In this document: one piece after another, positions 34,500-46,885 of the stretch | Layout: each line of letters begins with the position of its first letter | How positions within the stretch are numbered: the stretch's first letter is position 1 | Notes under the pieces: model-generated | Told to the model about the DNA's origin: nothing | Seen by the model: only the letters and a program-made list of their open reading frames with translations | Database searches by the model: none | Source of the DNA: Maratus speciosus | Taxonomy: Eukaryota > Arthropoda > Arachnida > Araneae > Salticidae | DNA length: 64,000 nucleotides | Direction of reading: 5' to 3' | NCBI GenBank assembly: GCA_963932465.1 | Contig: OZ010795.1 | Coordinates: 525,393,451-525,457,450, forward strand | Made by a program: the position numbers and the translations under genes

Positions 34500-34918
34500 G
34501 CTAATCATATTTGTGGTTCAAAGATTACAAGCAATGCATCAAGGTATACGGAAAGATATACATCTTTCATAACTATAAGATACAGAACTAAGCATAACTA
34601 TAAGATACAGAAAAGGGATAACCAGGATAAGAAATCAGACGAAAGTTTTTGACATCATCGAGATAATGTTTAAAATGAAAATGGGTTGGGCACATTTCAA
34701 GAAGACAAGAATTAGATTTAGTGTTAGAGTGGTATTCCAGAGATGTAAAACGACCAAGAAGACGACCTCAAGTAAGATGGAATGATTAAATCAGAAAAGT
34801 AGACTGTGGTAATTGTACGACTAAAGAGCTATACAGGAGGCAGTGGAAAAGTCTGGGGGAGACTACATCTAGCAGTAGATTGAAAACAATTGATGGTGAT
34901 TATGGTGGGTGATAATGT
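34500..34918 (+). pseudogene. LINE (non-LTR retrotransposon) ORF2 C-terminal remnant
   Basis: Across frameshifts the plus strand reads RNQTKVFDIIEIMFKMKMGWA, then EWYSRDVKRPRRRPQVRWND, a stop, then IRKV and YRRQWKSLGETTSSS. The pattern of a GHI-type segment, WYPRDVKRPRGRPQxRW and an arginine/tryptophan tail is typical of the region after the reverse transcriptase domain in many arthropod LINEs. Only this 3' tail is present, consistent with the usual 5' truncation. No poly(A) is directly attached, although a 46-nt poly(A) lies 117 bp downstream. Confidence 0.75.
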
Positions 34919-35031
34919 AAAAGAAACATAAATTTCTAGTGCATTGATTCAATAAACTGTACAATAAACATGGTGTTTTCAAATATTTACAATTTTTAGG
35001 TGTTTCAGAGCTGTAATTTAATGTAAAATTT

Positions 35032-35035
<4 letters not shown>

Positions 35036-35081
<46 letters not shown>
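35036..35081. repeat. Poly(A) run, 46 nt
   Basis: Downstream of the LINE remnant after AATGTAAAATTTTATT. Whether it is the LINE tail cannot be settled from this copy alone. Confidence 0.95.
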
Positions 35082-35084
<3 letters not shown>

Positions 35085-35995
35085 TAAGTAATGTTTTCGC
35101 ATAAAAGATTGCTACAGTTAAAGAATATTCTCTACAAAATAGACAAGTTATAAAAAATAAAGAAAATTGTCAGATAACTAAAAAATAATAAGTTAAAATT
35201 TAATTAAAAAATGAATTTATTGACTTTTATGAAATCTCACAGAAATTTCATGTAGAATTTAAAGATGGAAATGGACCAAAATTATTTCCAACATTCTTAT
35301 TGGATTTTTTGTACTTTATCGATTGCTTATTAATGACTGTATATATATAAAAATTAAAGTAAAAATAAATTTTTGCATTCATCAGTAAAATTTTAGACAA
35401 TACTTTAATTAAAGCACTTTACTGTTTGAAAAAATAAGGTTTCTGATTGGAAGTTTACTTTATGTAGCATTTTATTTATATATATATGTATATATATATA
35501 TATTTAAATGTAGTTTTTTTTATATAAATATAAATAATTTAATATAAATAAATATTTATAACCATTCTAACGAAAATAATTGAAACGCTATTTCATTAAA
35601 AATGAAAAAATGACCTTTTCTCAAATTATTATTGAAAGAAACTCAGCTCATTATTTTTTTTCAATTGCATTTAAAAAAAAAAATAATAAGAATAAAAATT
35701 ATTGATTAAATCTTGGACTAACACAAAATTACGAAATTCCTTTGAAATAAAGATTTGGACCATATCTTTCTTTATAATTACTTTTATGGAATGAAGCCAA
35801 AACCCATTTTTTTTTTAATCTAATCGCTTTGGGAAAGAGCATCTAAACGGAGTTTTACTAAGGATTTTATCTGTAATTGAGAAAAATCATTATAAATATA
35901 ATATATTTTTGTAAAATACAAAATTTAGCTAATTTTCTTTTGTAAAATATTTCTTATGTTGCTTACTGTATCAATTTCTAGAACATATAAAAACG

Positions 35996-36019
35996 AAAAA
36001 AAAAAAAAAAAAAAAAAAA
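35996..36019. repeat. Poly(A) run, 24 nt
   Basis: Preceded by ACATATAAAAACG and followed by CAGTTAGC. Confidence 0.95.
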
Positions 36020-36949
36020 CAGTTAGCTCAGTTATGTAGTAAAACATTAAAAAAATTCTCCGAATTTTTTCTATTCTCTTAAGTTTCAAAAATTTCAAAT
36101 ATTTACTTAATCAGTATTTATACGTATGACGAATCTTCTTTCGGAATAATGAAATAAACTGTAAATTTTTGAAAGTAGCAACATATCAGTACGTAAGTTT
36201 TTTCTTCTTTAACCCCATTTTATCTGAATTTATAATTTGAAATGAAAAAATATTGAATTGAATCTATGTGCTATTTGCTATTTTATGTTCTGCGTAATTT
36301 TATTTTTGGAGTCTATGCGTACCGAAAGCGAGCGAAACCGTGACGAAACTCTCAGGTTATACTACTGATTTCGTCAAAATTTTCACACATTTTATTTTGT
36401 AAAACAAAAACAAAAAACAAAACAAAAAACAAATCTACCCATTCGAACGTTTAAAAATTTTTGTAGGTGATGTAAATCTGGTCTATTGGGGTGCTCTAAA
36501 ATTAATTTATTAAAATACGGATGTTTAGTTACTTCTAGCGTAGAAAAAATATAGTCTCCATGAGACGTGAATTGACCTGCGTTTGCAGGTGTATTTGAAA
36601 GGTTGGAACCCCTAGTTTTATAACCATTTACATTATCTATTAGAAGATGGTTTCAGCTTTAAGAACATATATTTGGATTGGCGACACCTCTAAAATTGCG
36701 CCCTGAATGGGCGTTGCAATAAGTGAGTAGAATGATCCTTTTAGTTTTTTTTTTTTTTTTTTCAAAGTGTGAACTGTGATATTTTTTTATTATTAATTGG
36801 GGCATTTCAGACGTGAGAGCACAATATCTTTAAGAATATGTGTTTCGTTTTTAACTTTACTAAGCGGTTCGGACGATGAAAGTTAATGCAAAATGACAAA
36901 ATATCAAACACATATACATACACACACACTCAGACAGAGCGAAACTTTT

Positions 36950-37110
36950 CTTATTAGTAAATAAATCGAACACGCTGCTAATTTTGAAAGAAAGAAATTG
37001 GGAAAAATACAACAATTGCTTACGAAGAATATTGAGTATATAACTTAAACTCAGAATGTAAACAAATAACTATATTTTTCATCGAGCTACGTGTACGAAA
37101 AGTACATTTC
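36950..37110 (+). repeat. Paralogue of the 4480-4655 segment
   Basis: Shares the order TTTTGAA, GAAATTG, CAGCAATT/CAACAATT, GTATATAACTTAAA, AACA(A/G)AT(A/T)ACTATAT with the end of the local duplication at 4.5 kb. Weakly conserved, but in the expected orientation and order. Confidence 0.5.
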
Positions 37111-37599
37111 ATATACAAAATTGTAAATGATGTTATGTTGTTAAAAGAACCAGTGCGTATCTAAACAAAGAATTAAAAAATAAAGTTGTTAAACATTTGT
37201 TTTATTACATATTTTGTAATATTTAAATATAATACATTAATATTAACAATAAAGACTGTTTACGTGTTAAATTTGTTTAAAAAAATTTATTAACATATTT
37301 TAGCGTATTTAAATAAAATACGTTAATATTAGCAATAAAGACTGTTCTTTTTTGTGTGTGTAAGAATATTCTAATGTATTAGTATACCATAACAAAGCAG
37401 AAAGGATATTAACAAAAATTTATAAAATGTTTTTATATCTGCAGATTATCGAGGAAAAGTTTCAAAAATTATTTTTTTCTAAAAAATTATTAACAAGCAG
37501 CTTTTAAAGAAAATATACCAGTAGGCGCTTTTGAATCATGCTATGCCATAAAAGTTTTAATAAATAACAAATAGATAATAAAAATAATAAAAATTAAAC

Positions 37600-38130
37600 A
37601 TTTTTTAATACCTTTTGACATTTCCGAGAGTACTTCATGTTTCGAATGAAACTAACCGAAATAATATGAACTATGACATGCCTAGAACATACCAGCAAAA
37701 TAAAACGTGACAACAGATGTTTATGATTTCAACCTTGAAGAAAATAATTTTGCCAATAGATGAACAATTCATTTTCACTCTAATCAAGAAATTTTTAAAA
37801 GAAGCATTCTTATAAACGAAATTCAGTGTCTTTACCATTAAAGAAATTTTACGTGTTTGCTTAACTTGCATTTTTCATATCAAATGTGCCGAAAAATTCA
37901 TGATTATGTTATTTATGATAGTTTTAAAATTTAAAAAATATTTTTTATGTTTCAGGAACCAGTTATGGCATTTCGTAAATAAGGATCTTCGTTTACAGAT
38001 CTTTTTTTTGCATTTATTATTAGCGTTGTATTTAAATAAGTTTCATCTCTTTATATTTAGTTACCTTTCTTTAGTTAAAGAAAATAATGTATTACTTAAG
38101 ATTTTACTTTATACATATTAAACACAGACA
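37600..38130 (+). repeat. Duplicated block A, second copy
   Basis: Counterpart of 12800-13310. It ends shortly before the TIR element at 38173, just as the first copy ends just before the TIR element at 13356. No conserved frame: the 66- and 73-codon ORFs here are not matched in the other copy. Confidence 0.75.
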
Positions 38131-38172
38131 TTGAAAATTCCAATTAATTACTTTTTTTAAAAATCCGATATA

Positions 38173-39312
38173 TGGGGCATTCTCAAAATCTTTTGACTTT
38201 TGGGGGGAAAAATCTGACAAAATTAAACTTTCTAAAATAATATTTTAATATGATAGACGAATGCATTAAAGATTCAAAATAAAGAAAAAATGGTCAGCAG
38301 CGAAAAATTTTCCATTTAACTGAGGTTTAAGTTAAACTTGCGAGTTTAATTTTCCTTACTATTTTACCCCTATAACTTTTTATTTTCTTTCAAATTTTTA
38401 CTTATAATGAATTTGCATAGTACCCACAGGACATTCAAATAAGAAATAATAACAATGTAGTACTTTTAATAGAGAATTTTTGTATAACATTGTCTTAAAG
38501 GGGTGTTAAAGAAGGGACGGTAAGGTAAAAAGAGGGGGATGGTACTGGAAAAAAGGGACGAAATGGTAATAAAAGGTACGGTAAGGAAAATTACCACCTA
38601 TTTTTAGGAAAATCATGTTAAGACTAAGTGATAGCCACAACGTTCATTGATTTTTAGAATCAATTGTTAATATTGGATTAAATTATTATTTTTTATTATT
38701 TACCTCGAAAAGTGCAGGAATAAACCTTGGGGACGCTGAGACTACCAATAAAGCCACGATGCTTGAAATTGATATTTAAATGCTGATTAAAATTCTACAG
38801 TAAATTTCCTGCCAAAGAATTTTAGACAGTATTTCTCTAGTATACTTCTGCATGAGAACAAACTTAAAAAAAATTCTGTGGCTGCATCTGAAATGATTTT
38901 CTGTATAATTTTAGAAGAGTGATGGTAAGGTATCTAAAACCCAGGGACAGAGTTTAGAAAATAATAACAACCCTAAAAATGTGTGCAGGTTAATTTTTAG
39001 CTACATATTTATATAAAACAATAGTTCCAGTTTTAGAAAAAAATTACATCGAATTATTTTTATTAAAACAATTTTATCCAGACAGCTCCAAACTTAAAAA
39101 TCAGCATCAGGCACATGGGACGGTATAGGAATTTTCCAGGTGTTTGGACCCCAACATCGTCCAAAACTTATTTATCTCATTAATATTGTTGTCCAATCAT
39201 GCAATGGGATGTTCCCCAGTATATGAAATAATAAAAAAAACACAAATAAGTGTATTAAAATAAAAATTATTATTCAGGGACATGAAAGTCAAAAGATTGT
39301 GAGAATGCCCCA
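38173..39312. mobile_element. TA-flanked TIR element, 1.14 kb
   Basis: The left end TGGGGCATTCTCAAAATCTT follows TA (38171-38172). The right end, read inward, is TGGGGCATTCTCACAATCTT, next to TA (39313-39314). The match continues to TTTGACTTT, giving about 28 bp. The interior has short repeats of the form GGGACGGTAAGG near 38515-38590 but no transposase. The Tc1/mariner superfamily is likely, the family unknown. Confidence 0.75.
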
Positions 39313-39617
39313 TATACAGAGAAGGAATTGTTTCGCTAAGAAGCACAGATATGTCGGTTTATTGCTATATGAGAGACATATTCCTTTAAGGTAGACATGT
39401 GCATTTTTTAGCGTATTACGATTAATAACAATGATATTGTTTTATAGTTTATTATTTAGTAACAGAATAATTGGAAGTTCATGTTAAATTTGAAATACAT
39501 TACCTGCAAAGCATTAAAAAAAAACTGCAAATAATATTTCAAATATATATTCGATTATAATAAAATAAAATAAAAATTCCGAAATTAGTTTTATGTATTA
39601 ATAAAAAAAAGCTTAAA

Positions 39618-40125
39618 ATAATGTGCTTTCGAATAAAAGAGTATATTTATTAAGGCTTATAAATGTGTTTAAACGAAAATTAAGAAATAAAATTATAAAC
39701 GACCGAATACATACACAAAATTACATCATTTCTAGTCATAGTTTAGGGGAAATGTACATTTTACCTTGCAAAAAGTCGGGTAGAAGATTTTTTATGACTT
39801 GTTTATACTGAAGCCAGCATCGAAGAACCAAGTTTTCCAACAAAATTTCTTAAGGCTAAATTTTCTGTGGCCAAAAAAAACAAACAAATTTTGGGACGTT
39901 TTATTTTATTTCTTTTAAATATCTCGAGAACCGTGGCGTAGCATATTATTTGTCAATAACGATAGTAATGAGGACAAATTTCTCTACAACTTTCTCATTT
40001 ACGGCTTTTTTTTTTATATATACTCAACACGCCATTTAAAAATTAGTTTTTTTTTTTTCCTTTTCTTAAAAACCGTGGAAAATGTAGTTTTGCCCCTATT
40101 ATTCAAATGTTCCCCATGGATTCAA
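39618..40125 (+). repeat. Dispersed repeat R, copy 1
   Basis: Inverted match to 43000-43535. Landmarks are TTTCGAATAAAAGAGTATAT, GGGGAAATGTACATTTTACC, TTGCAAAAAGTCGGGTAGAA and CATTTGAATAATAGGGGCA (on the other strand). No complete protein frame is conserved. Confidence 0.85.
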
Positions 40126-41436
40126 TCGTGTAGTCGACTTTGAAAAATTGGTTTAAGTAAATTATCTATTATTTCCACAACCACGTCTTTATTTTCATCT
40201 CAACGGACATTTTATATTAAATAAATTTATATAATTTTAAAAGCAGGGTCGAGTGCAGATGAATAAGACAATTTTCATATTTAGACCGTAACTTTAAGTG
40301 TATACAATGTTAATTTCAAAGCATTGTTTAAAAGAATACTTCAATATTTAGTAACTTATTGGCACGATAGTTTCAATTAAGAAAGAATTCTTGTTTAACT
40401 TTAATAATTTTAATAATTTTATAATATTTATAATACACACATATTTTTTCCAGGAACCTATGGGATAGGTATAAAAATTTGTGAAACACATATTTTAATC
40501 CACACTACAATGATATATTTTATTAACCAATTATTGATAACATATGTTTTAATGTTTTACATTTTTAAAGGTAGCAAACATGGATTTTAGTCCCATATAA
40601 AAGGAGGGACTCAAAAAATAAATATATTTTATGTAAGAAATACTTTTACCGTATAAAATAGCTACAATAAAAAATGACAACAGATTATTTCGCTAACTAA
40701 TGTCATATATTTATCTCTCGTAAAATTTAAGAATTCTGTCGATAAATATTTAGGATCACTAGTTTCATAAAAAAATTAGTTTTAATAATAATTGTTTTAA
40801 AAAAATATCCACTTATATCCAATAAATATTACAAGATTAATGCCAAGAAATATGACCTGAGATTATATCATTTCAGCATGCAAAATAAATAAACCTTTAA
40901 GATTATATATTAATTGCTTTAAAGCTCAAACAAAAAAATTCACTTTGGGTGTTGAAAAATACACTTTGTGGAGTATTCTAATCTTCTGTAATATGTACTG
41001 CACTGTTTTGAAAATATATCTGTTTAATGATCAGTTTAATGTTCTGAGTAATACCATTTATCAAATGAAATACCAATTTATTTATGATTGTAGACTATAT
41101 AAATATTTTTGTTTTTGCATTGATCCCCTGCCTCATTCAACTCCACGTTCCCTACACAATATAGTAAGGTACGTAATATGACTGCATGAGCTAAATGAAA
41201 AAAAAAATGTATTTTAATAATAATAATTTCTACAGGTTATCTAACAATATTTTTTTTTCTCTTTGATGGCATTCTTGTAGGATTATTAGCATAAATAAAA
41301 ACTGTAAACAAAATAGAAAACCAAAATAACCAAAATAGAAAACAGTAAACACTAATCCGGTTAGAACTCAACGTTAGCAATTCTAAGCCAAAAAGAAATC
41401 ATTTAAAAATATTAAATTGCAAGCGAGAAATTGTAA
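40126..41436. other. Intergenic, no gene seen
   Basis: AT-rich. The 78-codon frame at 40945-41181 has no resemblance to a known family. No terminal repeats. Confidence 0.45.
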
Positions 41437-41552
41437 AAAGAACGCTTCCATAGGTTTAACATTAGCGTTTTGTTTCACTAGTAATGCGGACTAGTGTAGT
41501 CTCACGCGAAAACATTTCGCGCTAATGTTAAATCTATTGAAGCATTCTTTTC
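41437..41552. repeat. Imperfect inverted repeat
   Basis: AGAACGCTTCCATAGGTTTA with CATTAGCG at 41437-41468 is mirrored by CGCTAATGTTAAATCTATTG with AAGCATTCTT at 41519-41552. Together with the loop it could be a MITE. No target duplication was identified. Confidence 0.7.
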
Positions 41553-41920
41553 ATAATTCATGCTTGAATTTTGATATGTAATTTTTTTTTCTTCAGATGA
41601 TACCTGAGGTCGATATCTGACGTTCTGCGTTTTTAATTTTTCGAATTTGGTTCAAATTTTTAATCAGGATACTTGAAATTTCAGAACAGATTCCAAAAAG
41701 TTTTCCAAAAATGGATGTGTCCGAATATTAAAAAAATAAATTTATAAATATTGAAAATCTTGCTTGTGTATATGAGACAGTTAATATCAGAAAATATGCG
41801 TGCAAATTTCATTTTCTCTCCGAGGCCCCTATACAGAAAAGTTATCAGTGGAAATTTAAAAGGCAATCAAAAAGCATTCATACAGATAACTGTTTAATAT
41901 AATATAACATAAATATGTAT

Positions 41921-41922
<2 letters not shown>

Positions 41923-41966
<44 letters not shown>
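41923..41966. repeat. (TA)n microsatellite
   Basis: About 22 TA units in a row, with ATAC-type imperfections just before. Confidence 0.95.
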
Positions 41967-41967
<1 letters not shown>

Positions 41968-42376
41968 CCATTATAAAATTACAAATCATCATCGACTTCC
42001 AATTATTAATATTAATTTAATAAATGTAGCTACATTTCATAACACTGACATTATGCAAAATAAAGATGGAACCTGTAACAAGTAATACAGAATCAAGCTA
42101 AATTCCACTAATTCACTAGTATATTGCGGACGATAATTCCATATAAAACATATTAAAAACCACCAAATTTTGATAAATATCCTATTAAAGACAAAGGATA
42201 CAAATAACCTGCTAAATAATGTTGAACCAGAAAAATACGTATCATAAACAAACAATAGATCAAATGAATGAATGAAGCCGGACGCTTATATAGTATTTCA
42301 TTTTTTCAATGGTACATAAAATACATATATAAGCAAAGAAACATAGTCGATTTATGTAATGATTTCTGTAATAATA

Positions 42377-42810
42377 CAGGGTATCCCAGAAGTAATGGGA
42401 CAAACTTTAAGGGGATGTAGAGGATATCACAAGGATTCAGATTTGCATAGGACCCAGGGTCGGAAACGCTTTCCTGGTGCGGTAGCGACGACACAAAACA
42501 CAAGAAAGACAGGATACGAATAAGAGGAGAAAACATGTTTATTATCCTTAGTACATCAAAAAACTAAGAAGAAAGAACATTAAAGGGACAACGATCGTCA
42601 TCAAAGTAGGTGTTCAAAATAACGACCCCGGGCCGTGATGCATGGAAGCGCATCTCCGGCGTATGGAAAATCTAATGTTCTCGAAAATACTGGGAGTGCC
42701 CCGGACTTCCCCAGCAGTGGCCACGATGCGTGCAACAAGTTCCTCAACATTACGGTTTCTTTCGATTTGGTTTTCAAGGTTTTAATGAATAAATATTTTT
42801 CAAATCTCAT
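42377..42810 (-). mobile_element. Mariner-like element, 3' half
   Basis: CAGGGTATCCCAGAAGTAAT follows TA at 42375-42376 and is a typical terminal repeat of this group. The minus strand runs from a broken transposase C-terminus (42601 on) through a short 3' region to this end. The other end is missing. Confidence 0.7.
42601..42788 (-). pseudogene. Mariner-like transposase C-terminal fragment
   Basis: The minus strand reads ENQIERNRNVEELVARIVAT, AGEVRGTPSIFENIRFSIRR and RCASMHHGPG. A one-base shift then restores RGRYFEHLL before the stop at about 42601. The ending in a variant of FEHLL and the IR(R)RCxxCxxxxGxxFEH pattern is known from insect and arachnid mariner-like transposases. Catalytic residues lie in the missing part. 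One frameshift is evident. Confidence 0.7.
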
Positions 42811-42999
42811 TACGCATTACGTATTTAATGATTATACACTTAAAATTTTCAAAATCTGGCTATTAGAGATTTAATAAAATTCTCCTGGTAAATTTTCTTT
42901 TGAAGAGGGAGGGGGCGCCAAAATCTATGTTTGCCACGTCTGCAAAAAAGGCTAGTTTTGGCTCTGAAACACATAATTTTATGCTACCAATATATAGAG
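42811..42999. other. Short spacer
   Basis: Contains a G-rich patch (GAGGGAGGGGGCGCC near 42905). No feature recognised. Confidence 0.4.
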
Positions 43000-43535
43000 G
43001 AAACATTTGAATAATAGGGGCAGAACTACGTTTTCCACAGTTTTTTAGAAAATTGAAAAAAATATCCTATTTTTGAAATGGCGTACTGCGCTTGTTATTG
43101 AGTGTAAATAAAAAGTTACAAATGTGAAAGTTGTAAAAAATTTTGTCGTCTTTTATTATGTAATTGACAAATAATATGCTAAGATAACGGATCATTTAAG
43201 AAAAAAATCAAAAAAAGTCCCAAAATTTAGTTGTTTTTTTGACCACATAAAATTTAGCCTTAAGAAAGTTTGTTGGGAAACTTGGTTTTTCCATGTAATA
43301 ATGTCTATTGTCTATTGTCCATGTATAATTCTTCAGTATAAAAGAGTCATAATAAAATCTTCTACCCGACTTTTTGCAAGGTAAAATGTACATTTCCCCT
43401 GGACTATGACTAGAAATAATGGAATTTTGTGTATGTCTTCGGTTGTTTATAATTTATTTGTTCATTTTCGTTTAAACACATTCATAAGCATTAATAAATA
43501 TACTCTTTTATTCGAAAGTACATTATTTTATGCTT
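43000..43535 (-). repeat. Dispersed repeat R, copy 2 (inverted)
   Basis: Mirror of 39618-40125. An extra partial copy with AAAATCCTCTACC, TTTTTGCAAGG (twice) and GTACATTTCCCCTGGACTAT follows at 43560-43640. Confidence 0.85.
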
Positions 43536-43559
43536 TTTCCCATGTTGGCATCATTATAA

Positions 43560-44603
43560 ATAAGTAAAAAAAAATCCTCTACCTGTCTTTTTGCAAGGTC
43601 TTTTTGCAAGGCCCTTTTTTGTACATTTCCCCTGGACTATCAGAGAATGGCTAGCAAATGCTGTCAGAGATAGATGTATACAGAATGAGGGAAATAAATC
43701 CGCTAATCTTCCTTCAATTATTAAACGTACACATGCAAGACGGCTCCCCCGGTAAACATCTGTTTGATTGTTTATATCTCTGTAGTCTGCGCAACTGTTG
43801 CAGTTCCAAACAACCGTATATAACTTGACAGTTATTTTATTGCAAAGAATCATTACTGTTAATTTTAATAATGTAACAGCTTTCGTTCAGTGGGAAGTAG
43901 AAAAATCTTTTAACACTCATAGTAATATAATTTTTAAAAATTGCAATTTGTTGTGGAGAGGCATAGAGTTGTGTGAAGTCGTTTAAAGTGATAGAATTTT
44001 TTTGAATGGAAAGGAAAAATATATTCTTTAGTAAACGATATGCTATGATGGAACGGGATGGTGATTTTTAATTTTGATCTCATTGCATTTTGGTAGAATT
44101 TATTTATTTTTTACTTTGTCATTAATGTTCTTTTAGAAAATGAGATCTAGATATATTTTTTTTATTATTTATTCTTGTGATATTATATTACGGAAAAAAT
44201 AACAACGCCTATTGTTATTTCAACTGCACTTAATTTTAATACAATGAAATTTATACAATTAAAATTGAAAAATGTATTGGAAGTTTCTTTGGAGAAATTG
44301 CATTTGATTAAAATTATATGAATAATATTTTGTGTTTATGGGGGATTCGAATTGAATAATTGTTGATAGTCATCGGTGCACTGAAGTTGGCTATCAAATT
44401 TCATTTTTCTTCATACCAGTTTGTTAAGAAATGCTTTATTTTTATACAGGGTGTGTCTTCTTGTCGTTTACCAATAGCTAATTCCAAAACCCTCAGCTTT
44501 TGAGGTATATTTCCAACTAAAGGAATGTCTCATATGTTGTTCTTCATCATATAAAATCGAATTACGTAATATAGTTGCATATTAAACATGAAAAAAGTAT
44601 ATA
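43560..44603. other. Partial repeat R copy, then AT-rich sequence
   Basis: After the partial repeat, 43646-43757 has a plus-strand open stretch reading REWLANAVRDRCIQNEGNKS and then ANLPSIIKRTHARRLPR, ending in a stop. Its charge pattern looks protein-like, but it is only 37 codons and I do not recognise it. The rest, to 44603, has a lone mariner-type end (CAGGGTGTGTC at 44449) without a partner. Confidence 0.35.
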
Positions 44604-45185
44604 AGGGGTGTTTAAAAAAAAAGTTTTCAAAATGACATGCCAAATTAAGTATATAGCAACGATAAAAAAGCACATGGGATCATAGGGTCGCAAATCACTT
44701 ATGTAGTCACAAATACAGGATGTTTCATTCTAACTGAACCCGGGTTGGCGGTAATAATTCCGACAAAATAAAGCAGTTTAATGAAAATGCAACGATATGT
44801 ACCTTGTTTTGTGTGTAATTTGATAACATCACCAAAAGATCTGAAAAAATATATTGCTCAAGCAATCGATGATACCGTATGGAATGATAATCACAGTCCA
44901 AAATGTGGGTCATCAAGTGCGTACTGCTGGTACGTATATGTTATGCCACTTTTGTTTGTTGTTATAACGTTTGCAACAACGGTGAGAATGTATGTTCAAT
45001 ATTTTGTCATAATATACTTCAGTTATCTGAAAGTTATTACAGTAAATCCAGATTGAGTAAGGATAAAACACCCTTTATTTGTGACTAAATAAGTGGTTTG
45101 CGACCCTATGTTCCTAAGTGATTTCATCCTTGTTGTATGCCTGATTTACCATCTCATTTTTTAAATGTTTTTTTTAATCACCCTG
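44604..45185. mobile_element. Mariner-type MITE, 582 bp
   Basis: TA stands on both sides (44602-44603 and 45186-45187). The ends are AGGGGTGTTTAAAAAAA and, read inward from the right, CAGGGTGATTAAAAAAA. A second inverted pair lies inside: ATAGGGTCGCAAATCACTTA near 44690 against its near-complement near 45095. The overlapping ORFs at 44725-45088 lie in the loop and look random. Confidence 0.75.
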
Positions 45186-45495
45186 TATACAATACCTGGC
45201 TCTTATAAGTTTTATTTAGAAAAAGTTTCTCCGTGTTCTAACAATTAAAGCAATAAAGGTGTCTTATTCTATGACCGAGACTTGCCGCATTATGATTGTT
45301 AGAATTTTATGAATTTTCAGTGTTTTAATCACCAAAAATATTTAAAAAATATATTTACCGTATCAGAAGACGTTGCAAATGCATGAAATTCACAGTATCA
45401 TAACTAGGTAATTTCTTGTCGCGCAAACATTGAGTTCTAAGCATGTAAACTGATTTTAATGGTATGGATTCATCTCAAAGAAAGCACCGTCTATA

Positions 45496-46885
45496 CAGTG
45501 ACAGCCAAAAATAAATAAATAAATAAATAAACCTTGACACTCAAGCCACAATTTCAATGTTCAGATTTTTTCTTCCTGCTTAAAATATAAGAGGTGGGCG
45601 AGCGTTTCTACCACGCGTTGGTTACGTGGAGTGGTTGCCCTTGTACCTTTAAGATGCCTCAGTGTTCTCCCATTTTTTGGTTCTGGTAGTGGTTTGAAAA
45701 GTGGGTTTTTTAAAAAAAAAAAATTTCGCTGCATAATGAAATTCTTCTGGTGTACATAATGGGACGTAAAAAGCATACAATTGTTGAAAAGTCTCATGGT
45801 TTAAATTTATTAGAACAAAATGCCCCTGTAAGTCGTACAGTCTTAGATTTATAGGCATCAAGGCGAACTATTTACTCCCTAAAAAAGGCGAGGGCCAATT
45901 TACCACGTGGCAGTACACCAAAACAAAAAAATTGTTCACGAAGGCCAAGAAAGACATCATCCAGGTCTGACAGTTTATTAAAACATTTGGTACTGTTAAA
46001 ACCAACTACAACAGCAGCATAAATTAAAAAAAACATTCAGATTTACTGCTGAATGTATCAATGATAACCATTTCTCACAGATATCAGAATGACTTGGAGC
46101 TAGCAGCCCGAAGGGCAGCGAAAAAAATCTTTGCATACTTATTCATTAAAAATATAAAGAAAATTTTGGTAGGAAATATTCAAATTGGACAGCTGAAGAC
46201 AAGAAAAAGTAAAGTTTTCTGATAAAGTACTTTCAGGCTGATCAGAGAGGGTCAGCTGATGATGAGATAGCCAAAAGGTTCCTCACGATATGACACAATG
46301 TTTACAGTGAAAACTGTAAAGCACCCATGTAGTGTCGTGGTATGGTGTGCTTTTAGTGGTGAAAAAGTTAGAGATGGACTATATTTCCTCCCCCAAAATA
46401 TGACTATGAATGCTAGAAAATATTTAAAATTTCTACAAGAACACTTGCTGCAATTTCTGCACTTCTTGGCATTCTGCTCTTCCACCCCTGCGTGGATGTC
46501 AATTTTTCATGCATGATGGAGCACCTGCGCATAAGACAAAACTTGTGTAAAAATGGTTACATGATAATAATATAGCAGTACTTGAATGGCCAGGTGTCCC
46601 TCTGAGCTTAATACAATAGAAAATGCTTGGAATCACATGAAAAATAAAGTTCAGGAGACACATCAGTACCAAGGAGCTGCAGGAGATATTAAAAAAGTTT
46701 CTGGTTCATATAGACAAAGACTATTTCCAAAATTTGGCAACTTTCATGCCTAACAGACTGAAAAGTGTTATAAATGTAAAGGGGAGTATGGCAAAATATT
46801 AGTTGAATAAAAATTTACAATATGGGTGTTTTTTACTTTTTTTTTTATTTTTCAATGAGTTCCAAGGTTTTTCTTTCGGCCACTG
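45496..46885 (+). mobile_element. Tc1-like element, decayed
   Basis: The left end CAGTGACAGCCAAAAATAA follows TA (45494-45495). The right end, read inward, is CAGTGGCCGAAAGAAAAAC. The phrase AACCTTG occurs in both subterminal regions. The right flank is TG where TA is expected. An (AAAT)n run near 45510 has grown inside the left end. Confidence 0.8.
45759..46802 (+). pseudogene. Tc1-like transposase, multiply broken
   Basis: Starts MGRKKHTIVEKSHGLNLLEQ with NAPVSRTV, then TIYSLKKARANLPRGSTPKQ and RRPRKTSS, the GRPR-type hook between the two DNA-binding domains. Later come NWTAEDKKK, STFRLIREG, VKTVKHPCSVVVWCAFSGEK, YFLPQNMTMNARKYLK, FFMHDGAPAHK (second catalytic Asp), VLEWPG, and IENAWNHMKNKVQETH with the catalytic Glu. 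It ends RLKSVINVKGSMAKY and TAG at 46800-46802. At least six stops or frameshifts interrupt it. Full length for the family is about 340 residues, and most of that is still recognisable. Confidence 0.9.

Larger units (their letters stand above)
34919..36949. other. Intergenic, AT-rich, no gene seen
   Basis: Contains poly(A) runs, an AT-rich microsatellite near 35475-35500, a (CAAAA)n-like run at 36400-36435 and a short CA-rich repeat at 36912-36930. A GC-richer piece at 36460-36720 has no open frame or family resemblance. Confidence 0.45.

Noticed and set aside
44449..44470. Mariner-type terminal repeat (CAGGGTGTGTC after TA)
   Set aside because: No complementary end was found within the window, so an element cannot be delimited.
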